In this document: in pieces, positions 1 to 7,975 of the stretch
How the letters are laid out: every line of letters begins with the position of its first letter
How positions within the stretch are numbered: the first letter of the stretch is position 1
Assembly: GCF_020982545.1 (NCBI RefSeq)
Contig: NZ_JAJKLK010000014.1
Location: forward strand, 28,626 to 92,625
DNA length: 64,000 nt
Direction of reading: 5' to 3'
Source of the DNA: Streptomyces sp. MNU76
GTDB taxonomy: Bacteria > Actinomycetota > Actinomycetes > Streptomycetales > Streptomycetaceae
Program-made: the position numbers and the translations under genes
Notes under the pieces: generated by a model
The model's database searches: none
What the model saw: only the letters and a program-made list of their open reading frames with translations
What the model was told of the DNA's origin: nothing

Positions 1-174
1 CAGCCGTACCCGGCCCTGCCGCTGGAGCTGCATCTGGAGGTGTGGCCGGACGAGGACGGCGCCCTCGACATGGTCCTGTCCCACCGACGCGAAGCCGTCG
101 CCGACGTCACCGCCCGGAAGCTGCTCGACGGCTTCCACGACCGTCTGACCTGCATCGCGGCCGGAGCCCTCTGA
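1..174 (+). CDS. C-terminal end of a condensation-domain (NRPS-like) protein, partial
   Basis: The frame is open from the first base of the window to the TGA at 172-174, giving the last 57 residues of a protein that starts outside. The pattern PLELHLEVWPDEDG, then DMVLSHRREAVAD, then a helix ending LLDGFHDRL resembles the closing strand and helix of NRPS condensation domains. The stop overlaps the ATG of the P450 gene (ATGA), so the two are translationally coupled. That coupling supports a biosynthetic operon in which the P450 tailors the product. Only a short tail is visible, so the domain call is tentative and no substrate can be named. Confidence 0.5.
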   Translation, partial: QPYPALPLELHLEVWPDEDGALDMVLSHRREAVADVTARKLLDGFHDRLTCIAAGAL

Positions 175-1361
175 TGACCGTGGTGACCTGCGACCCCGCC
201 GGTGTCGTCGACCCGGAGCTGCACGCCTCCGGCGAGGTGCACGAGGTGTGGCGTCGGATGAGACGGCACGCACCGGTCCACTGGCACGAACCGGGCCACC
301 TGCCGGGCTTCTGGTCGCTCACCCGGTACGCGCACATCCGGGACGTGTACCAGAACCCGGCCGTCTTCAGCTCCGCCAGGGGCGTCCTGCTACGGCCGAC
401 CGAGCTGGGTGAGGACCCCGGCAGCGGCCTCACCATGGCCCTCACCGACCCGCCCCGGCACCGCGCCCTGCGCGGGCAGCTGGCCGACCGCTTCAGTGAG
501 CGGTGCGCCCGCTCACTGGCGGACGAGCTGCGCGCCGAGATCCGCGCGGTGGTGACGCGCGCGGTCGAGTCGCGCACCTGCGACGTCGTCCACGACATCG
601 GCGCCCGGCTCTCCGGCCTCAACATCGGCAGACTCCTCGGCGTGCCGCCGCAGGACCGGGAGCGGTTGCTGACCTGGACCACGGAGGCGTTCGCATCCGG
701 CAGGCCGCTCACCAGCCACCTCCCCCTCATGCGGTACTTCATCGATCTGATGTACGCGCGGATGGAGGAGCCCGCCGACGACGCGATGAGCAGGTTCGTC
801 ACCGAGGAGGTGCAGGGCGAGCTGTCGACCGAGACCGAGATCCTGCTGGGTGTCGAGAACCTCGTCGGAGCGTCGGAGAACGCCGGTCTGTCGATGGCCG
901 CCGGGATCCTCGCCCTCGCCGCGCATCCACGGCAGTGGGAACGGCTGGTGCGGGAGAGGGACGACGAACTCGTCAGGACCGCCGCGGAGGAGGTGCTGCG
1001 ATGGACCAGCAGCGCCACGCACAGCATGCGGACGGCCACGGTGGACACGGTCCTCGGGGGCCGGCGGATCGCCGCCGGCGACCGTGTCGTGCTCTGGATC
1101 CCGTCCGCCAACCGGGACGAGTCGGTGTTCCCGGACCCGGACCGTTTCGACCTCGGCAGGCAGCCCAACCGTCATCTGGCCCTGGGCGCGGGCGAACACG
1201 TCTGCATCGGCAGCACCATGGCGCGCCATCAGACCCGGATGCTCCTGGAGACGCTCGTGGAGCGGGTCGCTGTCGTCGAACTCGTCGGGGACGCGGAGCC
1301 GCTGCGTTCGATCACGGTCAACGGCCCCGCTCACGCCACCGTGCGCCTGATCGCCCGCTGA
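174..1361 (+). CDS. cytochrome P450 with Asn at the I-helix threonine position
   Basis: A 395-residue bacterial class I P450. The heme-binding loop is LGAGEHVCIGS with proximal ligand Cys344, the ExxR motif is in EEVLRW, and the PERF-like region is in FPDPDRFDLGR. The I-helix reads VGASENAGLS, so the acid residue is kept (Glu) but the following threonine that relays protons for O2 cleavage is Asn. The start is the ATG at 174, overlapping the stop of the condensation-domain protein. It probably oxidises a peptide or amino-acid intermediate of that pathway, using ferredoxin and reductase encoded elsewhere. The frame is open upstream, but the ATGA junction favours this start. The gene converges on the MFS gene with 2 bp between stop codons. 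Confidence 0.93.
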   Translation: MTVVTCDPAGVVDPELHASGEVHEVWRRMRRHAPVHWHEPGHLPGFWSLTRYAHIRDVYQNPAVFSSARGVLLRPTELGEDPGSGLTMALTDPPRHRALRGQLADRFSERCARSLADELRAEIRAVVTRAVESRTCDVVHDIGARLSGLNIGRLLGVPPQDRERLLTWTTEAFASGRPLTSHLPLMRYFIDLMYARMEEPADDAMSRFVTEEVQGELSTETEILLGVENLVGASENAGLSMAAGILALAAHPRQWERLVRERDDELVRTAAEEVLRWTSSATHSMRTATVDTVLGGRRIAAGDRVVLWIPSANRDESVFPDPDRFDLGRQPNRHLALGAGEHVCIGSTMARHQTRMLLETLVERVAVVELVGDAEPLRSITVNGPAHATVRLIAR

Positions 1362-1363
1362 GG

Positions 1364-2623
1364 TCACACGGGCCCGGCCGCCGACGCGTTCTCCGCGGGG
1401 CCGGGCTCCGTCCGGCGGGCGCGCTGCCGGTGTTCCGCCCAGCGGACGGCGAACGGCGCGGCCAGGCCGGTCAGGGCGAACAGGACCCCGACGACGTACC
1501 ACCCGGGGCGGCCCCAGGTGATGCAGAGCGAGATGATCAGGGCCGGTCCGAGGGCGTCGGCCAGCCCCGCGCCCAGGCCGAACACGCCCAGGTACTGCCC
1601 CGTGGCGTGTCGCGGGGCGAGGGCGAAGGACACCTCGAAGCCCGCGGCGGAGTACCACAGTTCGCCGATCGTGTGGATCACCGCGGCCGTGAGGAGCAGG
1701 GCCGCGGCGGCCCACGCCGGTACGCCCGCCGCCAGCGAGATCAGCGAGCAGGACACGAGGAAAGCCACGCCGGCCCTGCGGTAGGCGTCGCCGCCGGCGG
1801 CGGGGGAGACGACGCTGCGGCCGGCCCGCACCTGGAACGCGATGACGATGACGGTGCTGGTGAGGATGGTGCCCGAGATCAGCCAGTGCGGCGCCGTGGT
1901 GGCGCCGACCAGCCAGAGCGGGATGCCCACGGTGAGCACCTTGAACTGCACGGCCATCACACCGTCCAGGGCGGTGAGCAGCAGATAGGGGCGATCGCGC
2001 AGCGCGGTCCAGCGGGGCCCGTCGACGGCGGGCAGCGGCGCGACCGGCGGGAGGAGGACCAGGACCGCCGCCGAGAACACGAACGCGACCGCGTTGCCGA
2101 CGACCATCAACTGGTAGGCGGTGAGCGTACCCACCTGCACCACCCAGCCCGCCAGCACGGCGCCGAGGGAGATGCCGAGGTTGGTCACCGCGCGCAGATA
2201 GGCACGGAACTCCTGCGGCCGGTCCCCTCCGTAGTGCCTGATGAGCGGGGAGCGGGCGGCTGTCCCCGCCGTCTTCGCCCCCGCCGCCGCGCAGACCGCG
2301 AGCACGAACGGCCAGAAGCTGTCCGCCAGTACGAAACCGGCCGTGGCCGCGGCCTGCACCGTGAGGGTGACCGCGAACACGCCGCGCGCCCCGAACCGGT
2401 CCGCCAGATGACCGACCGTGACACCCAGGGTCATTGCGACCAGACCCGCCAGCCCGAGACCGAGCCCCACCTGGTCCACCGGAAGGCGCACCGCCTGCGT
2501 GAAGTACAGGACGCCGGCGGTCAGATAGAGGCCGCTGCCGATGGTGTGGACGAAGTTCGAGGCCGCGAGCACGCGTTGCGGCCGGGTGTCCGGGATCAGG
2601 CGGGGCACGGCACGACTCCACAT
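1364..2623 (-). CDS. MFS transporter, probable drug or metabolite exporter
   Basis: A 419-residue integral membrane protein with about 12 hydrophobic segments. The loop between TM2 and TM3 carries the MFS signature GHLADRFGARGVF. A further basic stretch lies near the middle, and the C-terminus is charged and cytoplasmic (EHRQRARRTEP). The ATG at 2621-2623 begins MWSRAVPRLIPDTR just before TM1; the open frame upstream has no membrane character. It is convergent with the condensation-domain/P450 operon, so it may export that product, though no sequence feature shows the substrate. Confidence 0.88.
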   Translation of the reverse strand: MWSRAVPRLIPDTRPQRVLAASNFVHTIGSGLYLTAGVLYFTQAVRLPVDQVGLGLGLAGLVAMTLGVTVGHLADRFGARGVFAVTLTVQAAATAGFVLADSFWPFVLAVCAAAGAKTAGTAARSPLIRHYGGDRPQEFRAYLRAVTNLGISLGAVLAGWVVQVGTLTAYQLMVVGNAVAFVFSAAVLVLLPPVAPLPAVDGPRWTALRDRPYLLLTALDGVMAVQFKVLTVGIPLWLVGATTAPHWLISGTILTSTVIVIAFQVRAGRSVVSPAAGGDAYRRAGVAFLVSCSLISLAAGVPAWAAAALLLTAAVIHTIGELWYSAAGFEVSFALAPRHATGQYLGVFGLGAGLADALGPALIISLCITWGRPGWYVVGVLFALTGLAAPFAVRWAEHRQRARRTEPGPAENASAAGPV

Positions 2624-2797
2624 CGCGGTCGGCGAGTACGGGCCCGGCAAGCTTTGTTGTGCAGTACCTGCCAAAGCAAGAGCGCCGTGCCGCCCGGCCG
2701 AACCACGCCGCGCACGCCGCGCACGGCGCGCACGGCACGGAAACCCGCTCGCGAGCTCGTCGTCCGCCGCCGACGACAATGCGGACCGACGACGTTG

Positions 2798-2873
2798 CCG
2801 GCCGACGGCATTGCTCTGGCCGACGACATTGCCGGCCGACCACGATGCTCCGGCCGACGGCATTGCTCTGGCC
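2798..2873 (+). repeat. 24-bp direct repeat, two copies 52 bp apart
   Basis: The block containing GGCATTGCTCTGGCC occurs at 2798-2821 and again at 2850-2873. A shorter related unit, GCCGGCCGAC, lies between them around 2831. The repeats sit in the 276-bp gap between the divergent MFS gene and the ADP-ribosylglycohydrolase pseudogene. They could be a degenerate regulatory site or replication slippage; nothing links them to a mobile element. Confidence 0.6.
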
Positions 2874-2899
2874 ACTCCACCGTTGACAGGAGCGTTCCG

Positions 2900-3838
2900 A
2901 TGACCAGCCCGCAGCACGCCCACGCCGGCCTGGACGGCCTCGTGATGGGTGACGCGTTCGGCGACAGCTGGTTCACGCGCTCCGACGAGAACGCCGAGGA
3001 GCTGCGGGCCGCACGCGCGCCCCGTCCGTGACCCTGGCTGTGGACGGACGACTCCGCCATGGCCTTCGTCCTGTTCGCCCACCTGACGGCCCACGGCGAG
3101 ATCCGCCCGGACGCCCTGGCGGAGGAGTTCGCCGCCGAGTACGACCGGGACCCCGGGCGCAAGTACGGGCCGTCGATGCACGGTGTGCTGCGGGGCATCC
3201 GGGAGGGCGGTGACTGGCGGGCCGTCACCAGCGCACGGTTCGGCGGGCAGGGCTCCTACGGAAACGGCGCCGCCATGCGTGTCGCGCCGCTCGGCGCGTG
3301 GTTCCGCGACGACCTGCCCGCCGCACGCGACCAGGCCACGCTGTCCGCGCTGACCACGCACGCGCACCCCGAGGCCGTGGCGGGCGCCGTCGCCGTGGCG
3401 GTCGCGGCGGCGCTGGCGGCCGCCGGCGCGGGCCAGGGCGCCCCGTCGCGCCCGGAGTTCCTGCGGGAGGTCGCCGACCATGTGCCGGACGGTGACGTCC
3501 GCTCCCGGCTCCTGGTGGCCGCAACCTTCCCCGAGCGCACGTCGGTCCGTCACGCGGCGACCGTCCTGGGCTCCGGGACACTCATCTCGGCCCCGGACAC
3601 GGTCCCGTTCGCCCTGTGGTCCGCCGCGGGCCACCTGGACGACCTGACCGGGGCACTGTGGCAGACCGTCGCCGGGTGGGGCGACCGCGACACCACCTGC
3701 GCCATCGCGGGCGTCGTCGTCGCGTCCCGCACCGGCACGGCAGGCGTCCCGACGTCCTGGCACGACGCCCGCGAGCCCATCCCCACCTGGAGCCGCTGGA
3801 ATCTTCCGGCGGCGATGACGACAGGGTCCCGCCCCTGA
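2900..3838 (+). pseudogene. ADP-ribosylglycohydrolase family gene interrupted by in-frame TGA
   Basis: Starting at ATG 2900 (AGGAG upstream), the first 43 codons read MTSPQHAHAGLDGLVMGDAF, the usual N-terminus of this family (GLxxGDAxG). An in-frame TGA at 3029-3031 follows. The same frame then continues PWLWTDDSAM, the family's metal-binding WTDD(T/S)xM motif, and runs to 3838. The intact protein would be about 312 residues and would remove ADP-ribose from a protein or small molecule using two Mg ions. The second acidic metal cluster expected near the C-terminus is also not clear (WGDRDTTCAIAG may be a relic: D-x-D-T). The downstream part alone lacks the first catalytic block. Either an inactivated gene or a single-base error. 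Confidence 0.8.
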
Positions 3839-3863
3839 CGGCTGCGGCCTGTGCCGACAGCCG

Positions 3864-4325
3864 TCAGGCCAGCCACACCCCGTCGCGCATGATGACCCTC
3901 CCGCGGAGTTCCGGCTCGCCGCGCCAGGCGCGTACGGTCTCCGGGACCACGCGGACGTACACGAACGCCCCCTCTTCCACGCGCGGATCCCACCCGAACT
4001 TGTCGGTGAACGCCCGCGCCGCGGCTTCGGGCACCTCCTCGTCGGGGAAGCACTCCGCCCGTCCCTGGAGGAGCACCACGTCGAAGGTGTCCGGCAGCGA
4101 CAGGCGTACGCGCGGCTCCTCCCGCACGTTCCGCACGGTCACGGAAACGGCGCCGGTGCACATCCACACCGCCTGCCCGTCCCACGAGAACCACAGCGGC
4201 ACCTGGTGCGGCCCGTGGTCGGGGCGAGCCGTCGACACCCACACGTCCCGCTCGGTGACGAGGCGGTCCAGCGTGTCACGCACACGCTCCGCGGCCGGGC
4301 GGCGAACGACTCCCGTGGTCTCCAT
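3864..4325 (-). CDS. PPOX-class (pyridoxamine 5'-phosphate oxidase-like) flavin or F420 protein
   Basis: A 153-residue protein with the split beta-barrel pattern of actinobacterial PPOX enzymes: TERDVWVSTARPDHGPHQVPLWFSWDG, then VWMCTG, then the NVREEPRVRLSLPD segment that begins the dimer core (quoted pieces are separate stretches). Such proteins bind FMN or F420 and reduce small molecules in the cytoplasm. The start is ATG 4323-4325. A TAGGGT hexamer ends 8 bases upstream on the - strand, so the mRNA may be leaderless. A longer frame upstream has no matching character. Confidence 0.85.
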   Translation of the reverse strand: METTGVVRRPAAERVRDTLDRLVTERDVWVSTARPDHGPHQVPLWFSWDGQAVWMCTGAVSVTVRNVREEPRVRLSLPDTFDVVLLQGRAECFPDEEVPEAAARAFTDKFGWDPRVEEGAFVYVRVVPETVRAWRGEPELRGRVIMRDGVWLA

Positions 4326-4571
4326 GAGGGCAGACCCTAGCCAGGCGCAGGCCGGCACGCCTGAGGCGCGGGACCTACGCCCAGCGACCGACGAACCCTC
4401 CTCCCAGCCCCGTCGGCCACTACGACCGTCTGCTTCGGGCCGAGGCCGCCGCCCGCACGGCAGAGGGTGGCGCACCGCAACCGCAGTGGCTGAAAATGTG
4501 TCTCTCATCGCGCGGCGCGGCGATTCGCCGGGGGGCGGGGCTTCGACGCACGGCGGCCTTGGGGGGCTGGA

Positions 4572-6239
4572 ATGAACACATGGACATTGCCCGGATACAG
4601 CGAGTCGGTCGAACTCGGATCCGGGGCGAGCGGGCGGGTGGTCCTCGCCGTGCACGAGGAGACCGGCGTGCCGGTGGCCGTCAAGTACCTCAGCGAGTCG
4701 CTGCGAGGCCGCCCGGGCTTCGTACGCGACTTCCGTACCGAGGCGCGCCTCCTCGGCGGGCTGGAGAGCCCCTTCGTCACCGAGCTGTACGAGTACGTCG
4801 AGGGCCCGGACGGCGCCGCCATCGTGATGGAGCTGGTGGACGGCGTCTCGTTGCGCGCCGTGCTGAAGCGGGAGGCCCCGCTCGGCCCGGAGGCCGCGCT
4901 CGTCATCCTCAAGGGATCACTGCTCGGACTGGCGGACGCGCACCGCGTCGGCGTCGTCCACCGCGATTACAAGCCGGAGAACGTCCTGGTCGCGCCGGAC
5001 GGATCCTCCAAACTGGTCGACTTCGGCATCGCGGTGGACGCGGGAACCAGCCAAGGCGTGGCGGGAACCCCCTCCTACATGGCCCCGGAACAGTGGACCG
5101 GATCGCCCGCCTCGCCCGCCGCCGACGTGTACGCGGCCGCCGCCACCTTCTTCGAATGCCTGACCGGCCACAAGCCGTACCGCGGCGACAACCTCGCGGC
5201 GCTCGCGTTGCAGCACGTCGACGCACCCGTCCCCGCCGACGAGGTGCCGGAGGCGGTGCGTGAGCTGGTGCGCCGGGGGCTGGCGAAGGATCCGGAGGAT
5301 CGGCCCGCGCAGGCCGAGGCGTTCGTCAGGGAACTGGAGGCCGCCGCCCTCGCGGGCTACGGGCCCGAGTGGGAGGAACGCGGCCGTGGGCGGCTCGCCG
5401 CGCTGGTGGCCCTGCTGCCGTTGCTGTTGCCCTCGGCCCGCAGCACCCCTCGAACCACCACCGACACCGCCCGTACGGTCCTGTACCAGGAACCGGGCCG
5501 CGGCGGCGCCCAGGCATGGCTGCCGGGCCGGTCCGGCACGCTGGTCTCCGGTGCCGCGCTGCTCCTGGGAGCCGTGCTCACCTTCGGACTCCAGCACATC
5601 CCCGGAGACGGCACCGGTCAGGTGGCCCAGGCCCTTGCCACCACCAGCGCCGAAGGGAGTACGGACACGGCGGCGCCGCCCCCGACGGACTCCGCCTCCC
5701 CGTCCCCGACGCCCTCCGACTCGGCCGATCAGTCGCCGTCACCCACCCTGTCGCCCTCGGACGACGCGTCCACCCCCACCGACGAACCCTCGTCCTCCGC
5801 CACCACGGACGCGACCACGGAGACGACCGAGCCCGGCACGGCGACCACCACCCCGGCGCCGACGACGACCTCCCCGGCGCCGACGACGACCTCCCCGACC
5901 CCGGTGAAGGACCCCGCCGTCAAGGATGTGGCGGTGTCGGGCTTCCGGCAGACGGGTCCGGCGACCGCCACGGCGACCATCGGCGTCGTCACGGACGGCA
6001 CCGGACCGATCTCCCTCACCGTCTCGTGGTTCGTGGGCGAGGCGAGCGGACAGTACGGCACCCAGGACGGCGCGTCCCAGACCTTCCGACGCAGCGGCGC
6101 CACCCAGTACACGCTCACCGTCGACCACGCCTTCCGGGGCACGGGTTGCTACTGGGCGGTGCAGGCCACGACCACCCCGACCGCTGCGGACGGCGGCGCC
6201 TCGCAGCAGCTCCTGACCAGACGGTGTGTCATCGGATGA
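4572..6239 (+). CDS. membrane Ser/Thr protein kinase (Hanks type) with Ig-like ectodomain
   Basis: A 555-residue kinase. Residues about 8-265 hold the kinase domain: Gly-rich loop LGSGASGRV, VAVKYL lysine, catalytic HRDYKPENV (Asp132), DFGIA, and APEQW in place of APE. A proline-poor juxtamembrane linker leads to one membrane segment (about 323-345), then a Ser/Thr/Pro-rich stalk (about 355-440) and a C-terminal beta-rich extracellular domain with a cysteine pair. There are no PASTA repeats. It should autophosphorylate and phosphorylate cytoplasmic targets in response to an external cue. Its stop overlaps the ATG of the next gene, whose ectodomain resembles this one, making that protein the obvious candidate partner or substrate. 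Confidence 0.93.
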   Translation: MNTWTLPGYSESVELGSGASGRVVLAVHEETGVPVAVKYLSESLRGRPGFVRDFRTEARLLGGLESPFVTELYEYVEGPDGAAIVMELVDGVSLRAVLKREAPLGPEAALVILKGSLLGLADAHRVGVVHRDYKPENVLVAPDGSSKLVDFGIAVDAGTSQGVAGTPSYMAPEQWTGSPASPAADVYAAAATFFECLTGHKPYRGDNLAALALQHVDAPVPADEVPEAVRELVRRGLAKDPEDRPAQAEAFVRELEAAALAGYGPEWEERGRGRLAALVALLPLLLPSARSTPRTTTDTARTVLYQEPGRGGAQAWLPGRSGTLVSGAALLLGAVLTFGLQHIPGDGTGQVAQALATTSAEGSTDTAAPPPTDSASPSPTPSDSADQSPSPTLSPSDDASTPTDEPSSSATTDATTETTEPGTATTTPAPTTTSPAPTTTSPTPVKDPAVKDVAVSGFRQTGPATATATIGVVTDGTGPISLTVSWFVGEASGQYGTQDGASQTFRRSGATQYTLTVDHAFRGTGCYWAVQATTTPTAADGGASQQLLTRRCVIG

Positions 6240-7240
6240 ACATGCAGAATGACGACAGCGTGCCCGCGCCGGCGGCGGAGGCCGACGAGCCCACGGTGAT
6301 GCTGCCCGATGCGGTGACGCTGGTGGAGGGCATCGACGACGCCGTCACGCAGGTGCCGGAGCGCCAGGATGCCGACGAGTACACCCAGGTTCTCCCGGCC
6401 GCCGGTGAGTCCGCCCCCACCGTGGACCTCGGCCCGGCATCCACTGTGCGACTGGGCCCCGCCGCCACCGTGCACCTGGGCCCCGCCGCCACCGTGCACC
6501 TCGGCCCCGTCGAGGACCGCGTCCCCGATGCCGCTGCTGCCGTCGATGCCGAAGCCGATGCGGACGCCGTCGACGCCGGGTACGCCGCCGAGTACAGCGC
6601 CACCGTGCTGGCCAGCCACTGGATCCAGCGACCCGAGACCGACGACACCCTCGCCGAGGCGACGCTCGCCGAGACGACCGTCGCCGACAAGACCGTCGAA
6701 CAGCCCTCCACAGCCGCAGCGAACGGGTCCACGCCGCCCGACCGCGTCGACGGTACGCTGCTGCGTTTCGGCCCCGGCGTGACCAACGTCGTCGCACAGC
6801 GAACCCACCGCACGCTCCCCGCCCTGCAGCCGACCCCCGTGCCCCGGCGCCGACGGCTGCGCCGGCACGCCCTGCCCGTGCTGGTGCTCCTCTGCGTCCT
6901 CGCGTTCCTCGCCTGGCAACGGCTCGGGCCGCCCCTCCGGGTCGACGCGGTGACGGTCACGGCCCGGCCCACGGTCCTGCGGTGCGACAGCACCGCCGAC
7001 ATCGTCGCCGTCGTCGCGACGAACGGCCGTCCGGGCACGTTCTCCTACCGCTGGATCCGCAGCGACGGGACCCGCTCGGGCGTCCTGGAAGAGGTGGTGG
7101 TCCGGGGGCAGCGTCAGGCGCGCCTGCATCTGCGGTGGACCTTCCAGGGCGAGGGACACCGCACGGCCAGGGCCGAACTGCGCATCCTCACCGCGGGCCC
7201 GCACACGGCCACCACCCGCTTCACCTACGACTGTTCCTGA
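6236..7240 (+). CDS. single-pass membrane protein with TVxLGP repeats, kinase partner candidate
   Basis: A 334-residue protein translationally coupled to the kinase (ATGA at 6236-6239). The cytoplasmic N-terminal about 200 residues are acidic and threonine-rich, with four tandem octads TVDLGPAS, TVRLGPAA, TVHLGPAA, TVHLGPVE, and single TVML, YTQVL and TVLA sites. A basic stop-transfer stretch (PRRRRLRRH) precedes one membrane segment (LPVLVLLCVLAFLAW). The remaining about 100 residues form an extracellular beta domain with two cysteines, similar in length and pattern to the kinase ectodomain. No known family was recognised. The threonine octads look like phospho-acceptor sites that FHA domains could read, but this is inference from position and pattern only. 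Confidence 0.85.
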   Translation: MNMQNDDSVPAPAAEADEPTVMLPDAVTLVEGIDDAVTQVPERQDADEYTQVLPAAGESAPTVDLGPASTVRLGPAATVHLGPAATVHLGPVEDRVPDAAAAVDAEADADAVDAGYAAEYSATVLASHWIQRPETDDTLAEATLAETTVADKTVEQPSTAAANGSTPPDRVDGTLLRFGPGVTNVVAQRTHRTLPALQPTPVPRRRRLRRHALPVLVLLCVLAFLAWQRLGPPLRVDAVTVTARPTVLRCDSTADIVAVVATNGRPGTFSYRWIRSDGTRSGVLEEVVVRGQRQARLHLRWTFQGEGHRTARAELRILTAGPHTATTRFTYDCS

Positions 7241-7267
7241 GACGGACCCCGCCGGCCGTGTGATGCG

Positions 7268-7594
7268 TCAGTCGCAGCTGGAGGCGCTCTGGATCATGAC
7301 GCCGGTCACGGTGAAATAGGAGGGGTACTGGCGTCCCGTGCTCGGCTCGATGCATTCGTAGCCGGTCACGCCGTTGCGGAGGTACCTGAGCATCACCCGG
7401 TCGTCGTTGCGGGTGTTGAACACATAGGCCGAGCCCCGGCTCCTCGATCCCAGGTTCTGGTAGTAGTCGGTGACGTCCTGGTACGCGGCGGTCGGCGACT
7501 GCGACTCCCAGTCGGCGGCGGTGAGGTAGAAGCACACGCGAGGGTACGCGCAACCCTTGTAGGAGTCGGCGTGAGCTTGGGGCGCCGCGAAGTG
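7268..7594 (-). pseudogene. secreted Cys-rich small protein lacking its signal peptide
   Basis: From the - strand stop at 7268 the frame reads back to DSYKGCAYPRVCFYLTAADW, a mature extracellular protein of about 98 residues with five cysteines, resembling small Streptomyces secreted proteins of the peptidase inhibitor I36 type. The residues just before, APQAHA, fit a signal-peptidase site, but further upstream the frame gives a glycine/acidic stretch with no hydrophobic core and no sensible start or ribosome site. The 5' end therefore seems replaced or frameshifted. The upstream DNA instead encodes a membrane peptide on the + strand whose start codon lies inside this gene. Confidence 0.6.
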
Positions 7595-7750
7595 GCCGCC
7601 ATCGCCACCGGCCTCGCCCTGGCCGGCCACGGCCGCATCGCCGCCGACAGCTTCCTGCCCTCCCTGCGCGCCCACCGGCTGGTGTATGGAGTGGCCACAG
7701 TGATACTCGGCGCGGTGACGGCGGGCGTCGTCCTGCTCATCCGGAACTGA
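7571..7750 (+). CDS. small putative membrane protein, 59 aa
   Basis: A GTG-started frame with high third-position GC reads VSLGRREVAAIATGLALAG, then FLPSLRAHRLVYGV, and ends in a hydrophobic helix (VATVILGAVTAGVVLLIRN). The general plan resembles other tiny Streptomyces membrane peptides (compare the 34-aa peptide at 21851). No convincing ribosome site is seen. It overlaps the 5' end of the antisense secreted-protein remnant by about 24 bp, so one of the two is likely truncated. Function unknown. Confidence 0.4.
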   Translation: MSLGRREVAAIATGLALAGHGRIAADSFLPSLRAHRLVYGVATVILGAVTAGVVLLIRN

Positions 7751-7975
7751 GCCCGCCCTCGACACCTCTCGCCCAGGGCGGGCATGTGCCCCGACGGGCC
7801 GCCGCTTCGTACGAGGCGGCGGCCCCTGTCGTTCCCGCCGGCCACGGGGAGCAACGGCTCTCCGGCCCACCTGCCGCCCGGTGGTCACCTCTCGGTCGCC
7901 CCGCCACGGCGCGCGCTCCGACTGCCGCACGCACCCGCGCCCTTGGAGGGGAACCGCGAAAGGCAGACTGTCCGC

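Noticed and set aside
107..2843. Long antisense and alternate-frame open reading frames over the P450 and MFS genes
   Set aside because: They mirror the real genes, have Arg/Pro-rich composition and low third-position GC, and match no family pattern.
3029..3031. TGA as a selenocysteine codon
   Set aside because: The position before WTDD is not catalytic in ADP-ribosylglycohydrolases and no SECIS-like hairpin was seen just downstream.
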